Positions 22,001-32,420 of a stretch of 64,000 nucleotides of DNA are shown here, in pieces. The DNA comes from Eupeodes corollae (lineage: Eukaryota > Arthropoda > Insecta > Diptera > Syrphidae). Both the position numbers and the translations under genes were made by a program. Location: positions 104,949,525-105,013,524 of the forward strand of contig NC_079147.1 in NCBI RefSeq assembly GCF_945859685.1, written 5' to 3'. Positions within the stretch are counted from its first letter, which is position 1; each line of letters begins with the position of its first letter. Under the pieces are notes generated by a model that saw only the letters and a list, made by a program, of their open reading frames with translations, was not told the DNA's origin and did no database searches.

Positions 22001-22490
22001 TCTTTCAAAACATAATTGCTCTTGTCATAGCCATCACACGAATTGTTGCCAGCTTCGATTCTTTTGAGCTAATTTGCGGTATCTCAGCCATAACTTGACA
22101 AATAGTTAAAGGTTTATTTGCATAAACACGGTCTTTCGCGTAGCCCCACAAACAAAAGTTCAGCGGCATCAAATCGCATGATCTTGGTGGCCGGCTGATA
22201 TCCAGGCCAGAAAATGTCTCTTGTAATAAAATATTCATATTCACTCGAGTTGTGTTGCATGTGGCACCGTCTTGTTTAAATCACATATTCTCCAAGTGTA
22301 TTCTTTAAATAAGTCGGTTATACCATAACGCTCCGAATAGACGGTGACAGTCGATCCATCGTCGTTTTTAAAGAAGTAAGGTCCAATGGCCTCTCGTTAA
22401 TTACTTGAGAATTTCAAATACTGCAAATTTGTTTATGTGTTGTTATGAAATGTGCTTCTTCGCTGAAGAAAATGTTGTTCGAAAAAGGGG
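22001..22490 (-). pseudogene. Tc1/mariner-superfamily transposase relic (DDE C-terminal half)
   Basis: Minus-strand order: FFSEEAHF (~22475-22450; the family usually reads FSDEAHF, with the first catalytic Asp region just before). Then a broken GPYFF segment (~22385) and a DGAT/CNTTRVNMN block (~22280-22240) equivalent to WFQQDGATCHT. Finally PPRSCDLMPLNFCLWGYAKD (22185-22125), which carries the third acidic residue context. Several frameshifts and stops are present and the N-terminal DNA-binding domain is absent. If intact it would be a nuclear cut-and-paste transposase inserting at TA. Confidence 0.7.
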
Positions 22491-22612
22491 ACTTATTCAA
22501 TATAATTATGATAAATGATAAAATGATAAATTATGGGTTCCTCAAAAAGTTTGTAAGTCTGGTATTGAGTCTTTAAGGTTTTGGAAAAAGGGAGAACATT
22601 TTGGATTAGACT

Positions 22613-23690
22613 TTGGTATTCCTTTGTTTTGGATTAAGCATCAGAATCATTTTGATGATTGTTTCTTTTGCGCCTAGAGAATGTCCTGTTCTACACAGCG
22701 AAAGTATCCCTCGGACTATTTACACTTCAAAAGTAGTTCGCATTCCCTCAGAAACAATGACGTTGCCAAATTCCCAGAAATCGGGAGAGTCTACCAGTAA
22801 AAGTGAATTGGAGGGTGAAACATCTACAACAAAGTTAATTTCTCTAAATGAACTCACTGACTTAATATGTTATCTCAACTTATCAAAACAAGGATCAGAA
22901 CTGTTAGCTTTAAAATTAAAAGCAAAGATTTGTATTAACAGTAACAAGTATACAACATACAGAACGCGAGAAAGTAAGTTTTTACAATTTTTAGTGAAAA
23001 TGAATATTTGGTGTTCTATAATCATGTTGCGAAGCTGCTTCTAGAAATGGGTCTAAAAGATTACAAACCTACTGAGTGGAGTTGAAAATTATTAATTTTT
23101 GTCTTGGTCAGCAAAGTGGATACACGAAATACCCTTCCTTAATTTGTATGTGGGACAGTAGAGCAAAGTAACTTTATTGGGAACAAAATGTTGGGCCTGT
23201 GCAAAATTCTTCAACTGTCGATAAAGCCAATGTGATAAGGGAGGTGTTGGTGAGCAAAAACAAAATCATACTTCCGCTATTACAAAATGAGTTAATAATG
23301 ATAAAGCAATTTGTAAAAGAGTTGGACAAGGAAGGAGATTGTTTTAATTACAAAATTAAACAATTTACGAAGCTTTGCATAGAAAAGTTGAAAATTTGAT
23401 GGTCCTCCAATACGGCAGTTGATGAAAGACACAGGATTTCTTAAAGTTATGAATGTTTCTAAAAGTGAGGCTTCGAAAAGTTTTGTGTGAAAAGCAATAA
23501 ATTATGAAGAAATTGTACAAAATATACTGACAAACCTTCTCTAGGAGCAAATACATATGAGTATCAACCTACAATAGCCCAGCAATCATTTGGATACATT
23601 TCGGATAATCTAAGAAATTATAGTGAAGAACAGAAAGAGCGATTACACCAGGATCTAAAATTAATGGAGATATGGTATCAGGGTTGATGA
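22613..23690 (+). pseudogene. Decayed gene of unknown, repeat-associated insect family
   Basis: Plus-strand blocks suggest one protein of about 350 or more residues broken by frameshifts. These are SLNELTDLICYLNLSKQGSE (22834-22900), LGQQSGYTKYPSLICMWDSR (~23104-23165, with an in-frame stop next), NVGPVQNSSTVDKANVIREV then a leucine-rich NKIILPLL (23185-23285), MIKQFVKELDKEGDCFNY (23300-23355) and NYSEEQKERLHQDLKLMEIWYQ (~23617-23685). I recall such segments in uncharacterised repetitive proteins of arthropods but cannot name the family. No DDE, RT or zinc-finger motif is evident. It lies next to the 5' flank of the family R insertion. Confidence 0.45.
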
Positions 23691-23882
23691 AATTGTCACA
23701 TGAAAGAGATTGTCCTTTGAACAATTATATAAGAAGAGCTCAAAATATGGACATATGGACATTTTCCTCTCTATTTCCTTAGATGGATCATCATTTTTCA
23801 AAACAAAACTTTCACTTCTATTTCTAAAAACTAAACCAGATGTCGAAAACGTTATTAATAACATAATGTGTATCTTAACCTT

Positions 23883-26800
23883 GTTGATGTTCAAATGGTC
23901 GACATGTGCATTCAAGAGGACACAAGCGTCCATAGGTTTTTTCTTAAAACCAACCTCTGTCTATCAACTCCTACTCTCACCTCCACGTGGTGAACATCGG
24001 GTGCCTAGTACCTCAACTGGAGATTGGGTTCCAACCCCAGTGGAAAGTTGTTGGGGGCAGCAAACGAGAGAGGTGGGGAGAGGTGTTTCCACTAAGGCAC
24101 CTCTCCTTATCCAGACGGCAGCGGAGGAATTCCCGAGATGGAATCAACGGTGGCGTCTACAGTTCCAGTAAGGTTGAACTACTTAGTGAACACCTTATAG
24201 GGCTTCTTCGACTTATTCGGAGCCCAGGCCTGTAAGGAGCGGTTTTATCCGGCTCCCCATCCTTGGAGTTATACTTAGGATCTGGCCCTCCAGGTTGGAG
24301 GTTGTGCGTCGGGGTGACTTCCTGGCCACGTAAAAGCTTTCAAAGTTGCGAAGCACCAACAAGCCTCGGATACGGACGGATTTACTGTTGACAACCAACG
24401 CAAACGAATAAAGGACAACATACTTCGGATATGCACGTGGAATGTTAGGTCCCTTAACAGACCACGTGCGGCCGAAGAATTAGCGGAGGCCCTAGAACGA
24501 TATAAAGCAGATATCACCGCCATCCAGGAAATACGATGGGATGGGCCGGGCAAAAAGAGGATGAAAAACTGCGATATTTACTATGGTGACTGCTACCACG
24601 AAAACCAACAGCGCTTATTTGGATGCGGATTCGTCATTGGAGCCAGACTTAGGCAAGAAGTCTTGAGCTATAGGTGCATCAATGAGCGCCTCATGACCAT
24701 ACGCATCAAGGCTAAATTCGGCAACATTAGCCAAATATGCGCGCACGCCCCCACAGAAGAGAAAGACGACAACACCAAAGATATGTTCTTCGAGCTCTTA
24801 GACAAAACATATGAGCAGTGCCCTAGCTACGATATTAAAATAGTCCTGGGCGATTTTAATGCCAAGCTAGGAAGGGAAGACATCTTTGGTGGAATAATCG
24901 GGAAAAACAGCCTGCACGACAACACTTTCGATAATGGATTCAGGCTCATAGATTTTGCTGCGGGGCGAAACGTCATGGTAGCCAGTACGCGTTTTCCACA
25001 CCTCAACATCCACAAAGGAACTTGGACTTCTCCAGATCAATCTACCGTCAACCAGATTGACCATATTGCGATCGACGCCAGACACGCTTCCAGCATTATG
25101 GATGTACGAACTTTCCGAGGAGCTAACATCGACTCGGACCACTACCTCGTTATAGCCAGGGTAGCACTTCGGATTTCCAGACCCAAGGCAAAACAGGGAG
25201 GTGCTGGGAGAAGATACAACGTCGAACGGCTACAATCGCCAGAGATCGCCAAATCCTTTTCCGACCGAGTGACAAGTAACCTCTCTCGAAGTTCTCTGCC
25301 GCCAACACAATGTATAGAAAACCAGTGGCAACATTGCCAAGATGCTATCAGAGAAGCCGCCTCTGATGTGCTGGGTTACAAACAGCCACCAACAAGGAAC
25401 CCCTGGTTTGATGAGGAATGTCGGCAGGCAAATGCAGCCAAACAACAGGCACGCAAAGCGGCGCTGCATAAAAGGACGAGAGCTGCTCGTGAGCTCTATG
25501 AGCAGAAGAGGCGAGAGGAACGCCGACTTTTCAGAAGGAAAAAGAGAGGGCATGAGAAGCGTGCGGTCGAAGATGTTGAGAGGTATAAAAGCAGGAATGA
25601 GGTTCGAAAGTTTTATGAACAGGTGAAACGAAATTCACAGGTACATAAACCTAGAACCGAAGGCTGCAAAGACGAAAGTGGAAACATCATAGTGGAACCG
25701 CAGTCAATGCTGAGGATATGGAAGGACCACTTCTGCAGACTGTATAACGGCGACGAAGAACTGAATCCCGCTGTCAGGCAGGATGACCCATTCGATATAG
25801 ACGACGAAAGCCAACAATCCCGTCCTCCCGACTTAGACGAAGTAAAGATTGCCATATCTAAGTTGAAGTCTAATAAAGCCGCTGGAGCAGATGGCTTGAA
25901 TGCCGAGCTCTTTAAAGCAGCTGGAGATAAGTTGGTTTAAAGCATGCACCAACTTATCTGTAAGATATGGTCGGAAGAAAACATGCCCGATGAATGGAAC
26001 CTCAGTATTGTTTGCCCGATCCTGAAAAAAGGAGACCCTCTAAACTGCATCAACTATAGAGGAATAAGTCTACTTAACATCGCCTATAAAATCTTCTAAA
26101 GCCCATCGTCAACAACCTGAAAGGTCCTTATCAGTGTGGTTTTAGACCAGGAAAGTCCACAGTTGATCAAATATTCACATTACGGCAGATCCTGGAAAAA
26201 ACTCAAGAGCACCAAATCGACACCCACCATCTTTTCATCGATTTCAAGGCCGCATATGACAGCATCTACAGGGACGAGCTGTATAGAGCCATGTCTAGTT
26301 TTGGCATCCCTGCCAAACTCGTCCGTTTGTGCAGGATGACCATGGAGAATTCACGCTGCTCCATAAAGGTTGGAAACAACTTAACAGAACCTTTTGATGT
26401 CAAAAAAGGTTTTAGACAAGGTGATGCGCTGTCATGCGATTTTTTTAACATCGTGCTTGAAAGAATAGTGCAGAGCTCACACGTCAACACTAGAGGCATT
26501 GGGTCTGTCCAATTACTGGCATATGCTGATGACATTGACATAATCGGAAGAACTCAGCGTGATGTCAATGGGGCTTTTGTGAGTATTGAGGCAGAGGCGG
26601 CAAAAATGGGTTTAACGGTTAATGAGGGCAAAACAAAGTACATGCTGTCGTCTAGAAAGGACATACAACACCGAGGTTTTGGTCAAAACGTCACAATCGA
26701 CAGACGTACCTTTGAGGTAGTCAAGGACTAAGGACTGTTTCTTTGGACTAAGAAAGCAATTGAGTAGTAATGTCCTCTCTCGAGGGACCAAAGTGTTGCT

Positions 26801-27276
26801 ATATAAGACCCTTATCATCCCCGTCCTGCTATACGGTGCAGAAGCATGGACCATGACAAAAGCGGATGAAAGCACCTTGGGTCGCTTCGAGAGAAAAGTT
26901 CTTCGTGTGATCTACGGTCCCGTATGCATCGAAGGGGAGTGGAGGAGAAGATGTAACGACGAACTGTATGGGCTGTACAGCGACGTAGACTTAGCAAGAA
27001 GAGTAAAAGTCCAACGACTAAGATGGCTGGGTCACGTAGAGCGCATGGAAACCAATGCTCCGGCCCGGAAAGTCTTCGAATCCGCACCCACAGGACAGCG
27101 CAGTAGAGGAAGGCCGCGGATCAGGTGGCGCGCACAAGTGGAAGGTGACCTCACCCAACTTGGAGTGCGAAACTGGAGACATCTAGCTAGGGACCGAGCT
27201 AGATGGAGAAGTTTGTTGGGTGAGGCCCTAGTTCACACAGGACTGTAGCGCCACCTTAAGTAAGTAAGTAAGTAAG
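23883..27276 (+). mobile_element. Full-length family R (RTE-like) non-LTR retrotransposon with 12-bp TSD
   Basis: A 3.39 kb element bounded by a perfect 12-bp direct repeat, TATCTTAACCTT, at 23871-23882 and 27277-27288. It has a ~430-bp 5' leader, one long ORF2-like region (24318-27248), a very short 3' UTR and an (AAGT)n tail. An apurinic endonuclease and RT without RNase H, plus a simple-repeat tail, fit the RTE clade; insect databases often mislabel this endonuclease as 'craniofacial development protein 2-like'. Three more copies lie in this window. It is the youngest-looking retroelement here, inferred from its intact TSD and long open frame. A ~90-bp segment (about 24165-24252) is absent from the 11.4-14.2 kb copy. 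Confidence 0.9.
24318..27248 (+). pseudogene. RTE-like ORF2: AP endonuclease + reverse transcriptase, broken
   Basis: Open from 24318 to a TAA at 25938; the first in-frame ATG is 24561, but the endonuclease already starts upstream (ICTWNVRSL at ~24429; TAIQEIRWDGPGKKR). Endonuclease motifs are APTEEKDD, VLGDFNAKLGRED, TWTSPDQSTVNQIDHIAID and GANIDSDHYLV (about 24745-25160). A basic linker with a KKRGHEKRAVEDVERY helix follows. The RT begins at LKSNKAAGADGLNAELFKAA and is cut by the stop where the 11-14 kb copy reads LVRIM. Later pieces retain CPILKKGDPLNCINYRGISL, HHLFIDFKAAYDSIYRDEL, GFRQGDALSC and LLAYADDIDIIGRTQRD. A deletion near 26097 and frameshifts near 26730 break it. The C-terminus (26760-27248) has WLGHVERMET and ends GLSE-less at TAG. 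Confidence 0.88.
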
Positions 27277-27319
27277 TATCTTAACCTTAAATTTACATAT
27301 ATAAATTATTTATTATATA

Positions 27320-27640
27320 TTGAATTATTTTAAAACACTGTTGTCCAGCAAGATATGGTCTATCTATTTAGTTTGCACGACTCCCTACACATTAAAGAAT
27401 TCCAAGATTCTAACAGTTCTCTAAATATGCTTCAAAGCTAAAGCATTAAACGCAGAAATTTTAGTAATCGTGTTGAAACGTAGCTTTTTTCCAAATTTAA
27501 TATATACTCGGTTTGACATTTTTATAGATGCGAAGAACGCTACAAAAATATAGAAGCAAAAATCCATAAGTTGGTAAAGTTTGCCGGAAAATTTACTATT
27601 TGCGTGAATCTTTTGCACAAATTTTGATCTTAAAGAGGTT
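27320..27640. repeat. Dispersed repeat X, copy 1
   Basis: 27325-27440 matches 62605-62724 ('caagatatggtctatctatttaatttg', 'attccaagattc', 'aacagttctctaaatatg'). 27465-27600 matches 63805-63930 ('gttgaaacgtagcttttttcca', 'gaagaacgctacaaaaatata'). The second copy is interrupted by a LINE exactly between these two blocks. No coding region or TIR was recognised. Confidence 0.65.
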
Positions 27641-28284
27641 CCGCAAAACTTACAAATATTTAGTTTTAGAATTTTAGGAAATCAGTGCATTAAATAAAAA
27701 CAAATTAAGGTAATCAAATAAGTTGCAAAGAAACTTTAGTGTGTCACTCAGAAATTACACGTTGCAGAATCTCATTTCACTTTAGTTATCGAGATATTCA
27801 AAGCTTTTATATTAAATTAAAAGATATAAAATGTTCATTATGTTTTTCACTTAGCCATTAGTTTAGCGAAAGTGTCACTATTGGTGTTTTTGGGAAATTT
27901 ATATTCTTGAAATTCGTTTTTAAATCTTGATGCTCTAGATCAAAAACAATTTCACTTCAAAAAGTAGATTTTTTAAAGTTTTAATATCTTAAAAGTTTGT
28001 GTATTTAATAAAAATCAGTTTTGAAAGAAAACAAATATTTAAAGTAAGCCCTACACTATTTTGAGCGAGTTTAAAGGCAACTTAATTTCGAATTAGTGAT
28101 CTCTTATTACTTCTTACGTCAAATTACTAGCTTTATTGCTCAATTGACCGCTCCTTGATCGTCCATTGGCCAAAAGTTGATGAATTTGTGCAGAGCATGT
28201 TCTTGGTCCAGTCCTTAGTTAAAAGTATTAGTTTTATCAAAAAAGTTTTAAGCAAAAGTTAAAGTTAAAAGTTTTTTACATTGA
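27641..28284. other. AT-rich intergenic DNA
   Basis: No gene or repeat recognised between dispersed repeat X and the short family H copy. Confidence 0.55.
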
Positions 28285-28543
28285 TAACTTCCCATCCCAT
28301 CTGTTGATTTGTCTTGTTTGAAACTTAAATAAGATGAATAATTTGAAATCAATACCTTCATTTATTCACGAGATATCGGGAATCAAACAAAGTTTTCAAT
28401 ACTATGAGTAAAATTCAATTTTCTTGACAGACCTTTTTGCATCTTTTTGCATTGTTATATCTATAACAACAATTATTTGAAGTCTATATCTCCACTGGTT
28501 CTTGAGATATTGTCCGATTACAATAACTTTCTATGTGTAGTTA
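28285..28543 (-). mobile_element. Family H element copy 3 (short, no minisatellite)
   Basis: Begins TAACTTCCCATCCCATCTGT and ends with the inverse of the family 5' end (TCCGATTACAATAACTTTCT, then ATGTGTAGTTA). Interior words 'tctccactggttcttgagatat' and 'ctttttgcatctttttgcat' match copy 1 at 2360-2445. Only 259 bp long: the ~170-bp tandem units and CGTACG tract are lacking. Confidence 0.7.
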
Positions 28544-29164
28544 ATATAAGAGGGCTATATCCATGAACTCAATACGATAAGTTTTGAATTCAAGAAAATT
28601 CCTACGAAAATTACATGAAACAATCTATCAGGGGAGTAATGAACTCTACGACCCCATCCCCTCTTGGATCCGCCATTGACGAGAACTATTTTTGTGTGTG
28701 ATTCACAGTGTAGTCTTTAGTCATGGGCCCGGTGGGCCAGGGCTCCGCAATTATTTAGCTCCCAAATCCACCAACTCAAAATGAATGAATCTATATACAA
28801 GAATTATATAGAAAATGAAATAAGGTTAGTAGACAGTAACAAAAAAACAAGTGTCATTTTGCTCTCCGTTCCTTTGAAATTCTCCACCTCAATATCTTAA
28901 ACTTTTGGCAACATGAATCTTTAATCATAGCCCCGCACACGCTGTCAACATTATTTTTGCAACTCTGCTTTCGTTCTACTCTACAGTTCTGCACACATGT
29001 TGACTTTTCAACTCACTCCATAAACACACAAAAAGTTGTCGCAGATCATTTAAAAAAATGTTAGAGCTCGGGAAAGGGATACACTTCTTATTTATCTGCA
29101 ATTAAGCCTTATCGGAAATTCCTTGGGAAATATTTTTCCCTTCCCGGGAGCATTCATTGGTATA
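28544..29164. other. Spacer between family H copy 3 and hAT relic
   Basis: No convincing coding sequence. A GC-richer word at 28724-28745 (gggcccggtgggccagggct) may belong to the upstream part of the hAT relic; this is not demonstrable. Confidence 0.4.
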
Positions 29165-29960
29165 ATGGGAAAGCAGTACTAATGAAAATTGTAGGTGAAA
29201 TTAGATCTGCAAAATATTTTTCCCTAAGTGTTGACGGTACAACCGACCTTTCTCATATCCAACAGTTGACTTTTGTAATTCGGCATGTTAAATATTGTGT
29301 TCCTATCGGAAGATTCTTAAAAGGTATACCTATTCAAGAGCATAAATCTGAATATTTGGCTGACACAATTTTAACACTTCTGAAAAATCATGATATTTCA
29401 AAAAAAAAATTGTATGGGACAAAGCTATGATAATGCGTCTAATATGTCAGGAAAATATTCTGGTTTGCAAGCAAGATTAAAGGAGAAGTGCAAATTTGCT
29501 ACCTTTGTACCTTGTGCAGCACATTCTCTTAACTTGGTAGCCTTCATGGGGATGGTTTTGGGTAGGGGGCAACAAGTTTTTTTTTCAAGTGGTTCAAAAA
29601 ATATACAACTTTTTTTCTGCTTCCACCCATTGCTGGAATAAACTGAATGAATATTTAGGTTCACACAGAGTTCTTAAAAGTCTTTCCTAAACAAGGTGGT
29701 CTGCACCAGCTGATGCAGTTAACGCGCTCCATTATGGTTAAGCAAATTACTGAAGCCATGAAATCTATCTGTAGAGATCCAGAGCAAGCTCCAGACACAA
29801 AAAACAAAACTGGAGTTCCTCATTTTAAACGAATTTTGTAGCATAATATTAGAAAGAATTAGTAAAACCAGCGAAAGCCTTAAAAAATCAACAATAATGA
29901 TTGACGTTGCTGCCAATTTGCTTTGTTTACTATGTTCTTTCATAAATTATCTAATGGAGA
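29165..29960 (+). pseudogene. hAT-superfamily transposase relic (DUF4371 / ZMYM1-like)
   Basis: Plus-strand blocks: EIRSAKYFSLSVDGTTDLSH and QLTFVIRHVK (29200-29295; the Asp of SVDGT is the expected first catalytic Asp). Then GRFLKGIPIQEHKS (29308-29350). After a +1 frameshift in a poly-A run at 29400-29410 come GQSYDNASNMSGKYSGLQAR (29418-29478; contains the second catalytic Asp) and KFATFVPCAAHSLNLV. HWNKLNEYLGSHRVLKSLS, a stop, then RWSAPADAV follow to ~29720. The family is 'zinc finger MYM-type protein 1-like' hAT. BED finger and C-terminal dimerisation region were not found. Dead. Confidence 0.8.
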
Positions 29961-30054
29961 ATTATAAATTTGAAGCGTGTGCCAAAATTCAAAATCCGGA
30001 TGCTTATTATAAAGACTTACTGCAACGAAATAGAGTTCGAAGTTCGAGTGCCAC

Positions 30055-32095
30055 ATATTTTGATGGTCTGCACCATCCCTCCAGCTAATGTCAATGAGCC
30101 TACTCGTATATCAGACGTTAACGGCCGAGCAGAAAATACACTTGACTTGTTTCTCACTTCTGATCCTGATAAGTACACAATCAGTGTATTGACGCCTCTA
30201 GGCGCATCGGACCACAGTGTCATATCTGCTAATTTTTCGTGTCAAACAAATCCCACGAGAAAGCCAATTGGGACGGTCTCAATAATTTCTTCAGGATCTT
30301 TAACTGATCGCTATGCTCACTCGGTAGCGACGTAGACTCTAGTGCAGATATGATTTCTAGTATTATTCATCTGGGAATGAAAACGTTTATCCCGAATAGG
30401 GTTAAAAGTATTAAACCCAAGGTTTAATCATGGTTCGATTCGAGCTGCAAAGATGTTATCAAGGAGAAAGAGGTGAGCTTCCGGTGTTTTAAAGCCAACC
30501 CAACTGAGAAAAACCGGAAAAAGTTTAAGCAAGCTAGGAAGGCCTGTAACGCCTATATTCGAAGGACCAAATTTGTACATGACCAAAAATTACGGCAAAA
30601 AATACTGCAATGTCCCAAAAGCAGTAAGAATTTTTGGTCATTTGTAAAAAACTTGAGGAATTCTTCCTCTTCCTCGGTTCCAACGCTTGTTGTCAATGAC
30701 ACTCCTTTAGTTAGCTCTATTGATAAAGCCAACTTATTTGCAAGGCAGTTCGCCGAAAATTCCACCTTACCATATTGTGTCATGACTCCCCCAGTTCTTG
30801 AATGCGTAAATGATTCTATGGGACCAATCTTATTTTATACTCGAACTGTGGCGAGTATTCTTAAAGATCTTAAGAAATATCTTGAGGAACGGAAGCTTCT
30901 TAATGACCGGCCATATGGCTTTTGTAGCAATAGGTCCACTGGTGACCACAAGGTTCATCTCACCGAACAGTTGAACAAATCTTTACATCGTTTTGGAGAA
31001 AGTAAGATTATTGCACTTGATATTTTAAAGGCATTTGATAAAGTCTGGCATCTTGCTCTCTTATCGAAAATGCTTGCTTTCGGTATCGACGAATCTCTTC
31101 TTCGTTCGATTAGAAATTTTTTATTCGAACCATTCAATACAAGTTGTTTTGGACGGATTCAAGTCTGAAACTCATAAAATAAACGCTGGTGTGCCCCAGG
31201 GCTCTGTTTCGTCTCCGACCCTCTTCCTCAATTTTACAAATGATCTCCTGTCTGCTACTTTTAATGCAATACATTGTTTCGCTGACGATAGCACTCTTAG
31301 CTATTCATATTCGTACAGACTCACAACCCACCCTTTTGATTAGCTCATTAAATTCCGACCTACACAGCATTGTACAATGGGGAATAAAAAATCGTGTGGA
31401 ATTTAATACTTCGAAAACGCAATCCTGTCTTTCATCGTTAAAGCGAGATAAACACTCTTTGAAAATCTTGACATCTTCGGAATGTGCATCAGCAACCACC
31501 TCTTGTGGAGCGATCACCTACGCGATGTTGCCAAAAATGCCGCAAGATGTCTAGGTTTTTTGAGACGTTGCAAGAAATTTGTCTCTCCGTCTGATCTGGC
31601 TACAATCTACAAAACCTTTATATGTCCGAAACTTGAATATAACTCTCATCTCTGGGCTAGTGCTCCAGTAACTTATTTAAGCCTCTTGGATAGTATTAAA
31701 AAAAGAGCTTTTAAAATGATTGGTGCCATTAACATCATCAACTCGTTTGCATCACTCGAACATCGACGCAAGGTTTCTTGCCTCACCCTTTTTTACCGTT
31801 ATTTTAACGGACTATGCTCTAGTGAAATAGCCAGTTGCATTCCTCCCCTTAAACAATTTAACCGTAATACCCGCGCTTCTAGGAATGCCCATCAGTTTAC
31901 CCTTGAGCCCAACTTCGGCCGTACTATGAAGTACAGAAATTCTTTTTTTAGCCGTACTACGCGAATGTGGATCGCCTTGACACGCTCTATCTTTCCCTGT
32001 CATTGCAATGTTCAGAAATTTAAAACCTATGTACACCGACACCTCCTATCCAATTATGTCTTTGGCATATTAAAGGTATAAAAAACACTTTTATA
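30055..32095 (+). mobile_element. Family J: Jockey-superfamily LINE, 5'-truncated and internally deleted
   Basis: Ordered blocks: the endonuclease C-terminus (RAENTLDLFLTSDPDKYTI, TPLGASDHSVIS; 30130-30225); the linker YIRRTKFVHDQKLRQKIL, KNFWSFVKNLRNSS (30560-30660); the RT (PYGFCSNRSTGDHKV, IIALDILKAFDKVWHLAL, GVPQGSVSSPTLF, HCFADDSTLS; 30915-31300); and a C-terminal domain (31482-32081) with LWSDHLRDVAKNAARCLGFL and YNSHLWASAP. Between SILKDLKK and YLEERKLL (~30872) the RT finger segment is missing, an internal deletion of perhaps 200-250 bp judged from the family. A stop near 30425 and frameshifts near 31140 and 31330 kill it. An A-rich stretch follows at 32098. Confidence 0.85.
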
Positions 32096-32189
32096 TATTT
32101 AAAAAAAAAATAGAAGAAAAAAGTTTAAAATATCATATACTTTTATATTAAAAATACGATCCAATTGCAATCAAGAAATTAATGCATTG

Positions 32190-32420
32190 TTTGCCTGTTT
32201 TTGGCGATCTGTTTTTGAGGGCCTGAGGGGACCTCGACCCACAGTTTTTATGCTGAATCCGAACGGCTGACTTCAGAAAGCGCTTTTCATGACAAGAATT
32301 ATTCTTGAAGCGTTTATCGATTCCTTGCCAGAAGCAATACCCGTGAGGGGCAATCCCTGTCGTAAGTTAAAACAGACAGGGATGGAACCCATGACCTCTC
32401 AAATAAGTATTTGATGACGT
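32190..32420 (-). mobile_element. tRNA-derived SINE, minus orientation
   Basis: Shares the SINE body with 49251-49490. Inverse order: 3' part (gaggggacctcgacccac), core (gcttttcatgacaagaattattcttg, 32281-32310) and a box B-like region near 32388 whose inverse reads GGTCATGGGTTCCATCCC. The box A end is decayed. Confidence 0.65.

Noticed and set aside
26815..27087. 90-codon minus-strand ORF in the full-length family R copy
   Set aside because: Shadow of the plus-strand C-terminal ORF2 segment (26760-27248).
29897..30088. 63-codon ORF bridging the hAT relic and family J
   Set aside because: It crosses the border between two elements; no single protein family covers it.
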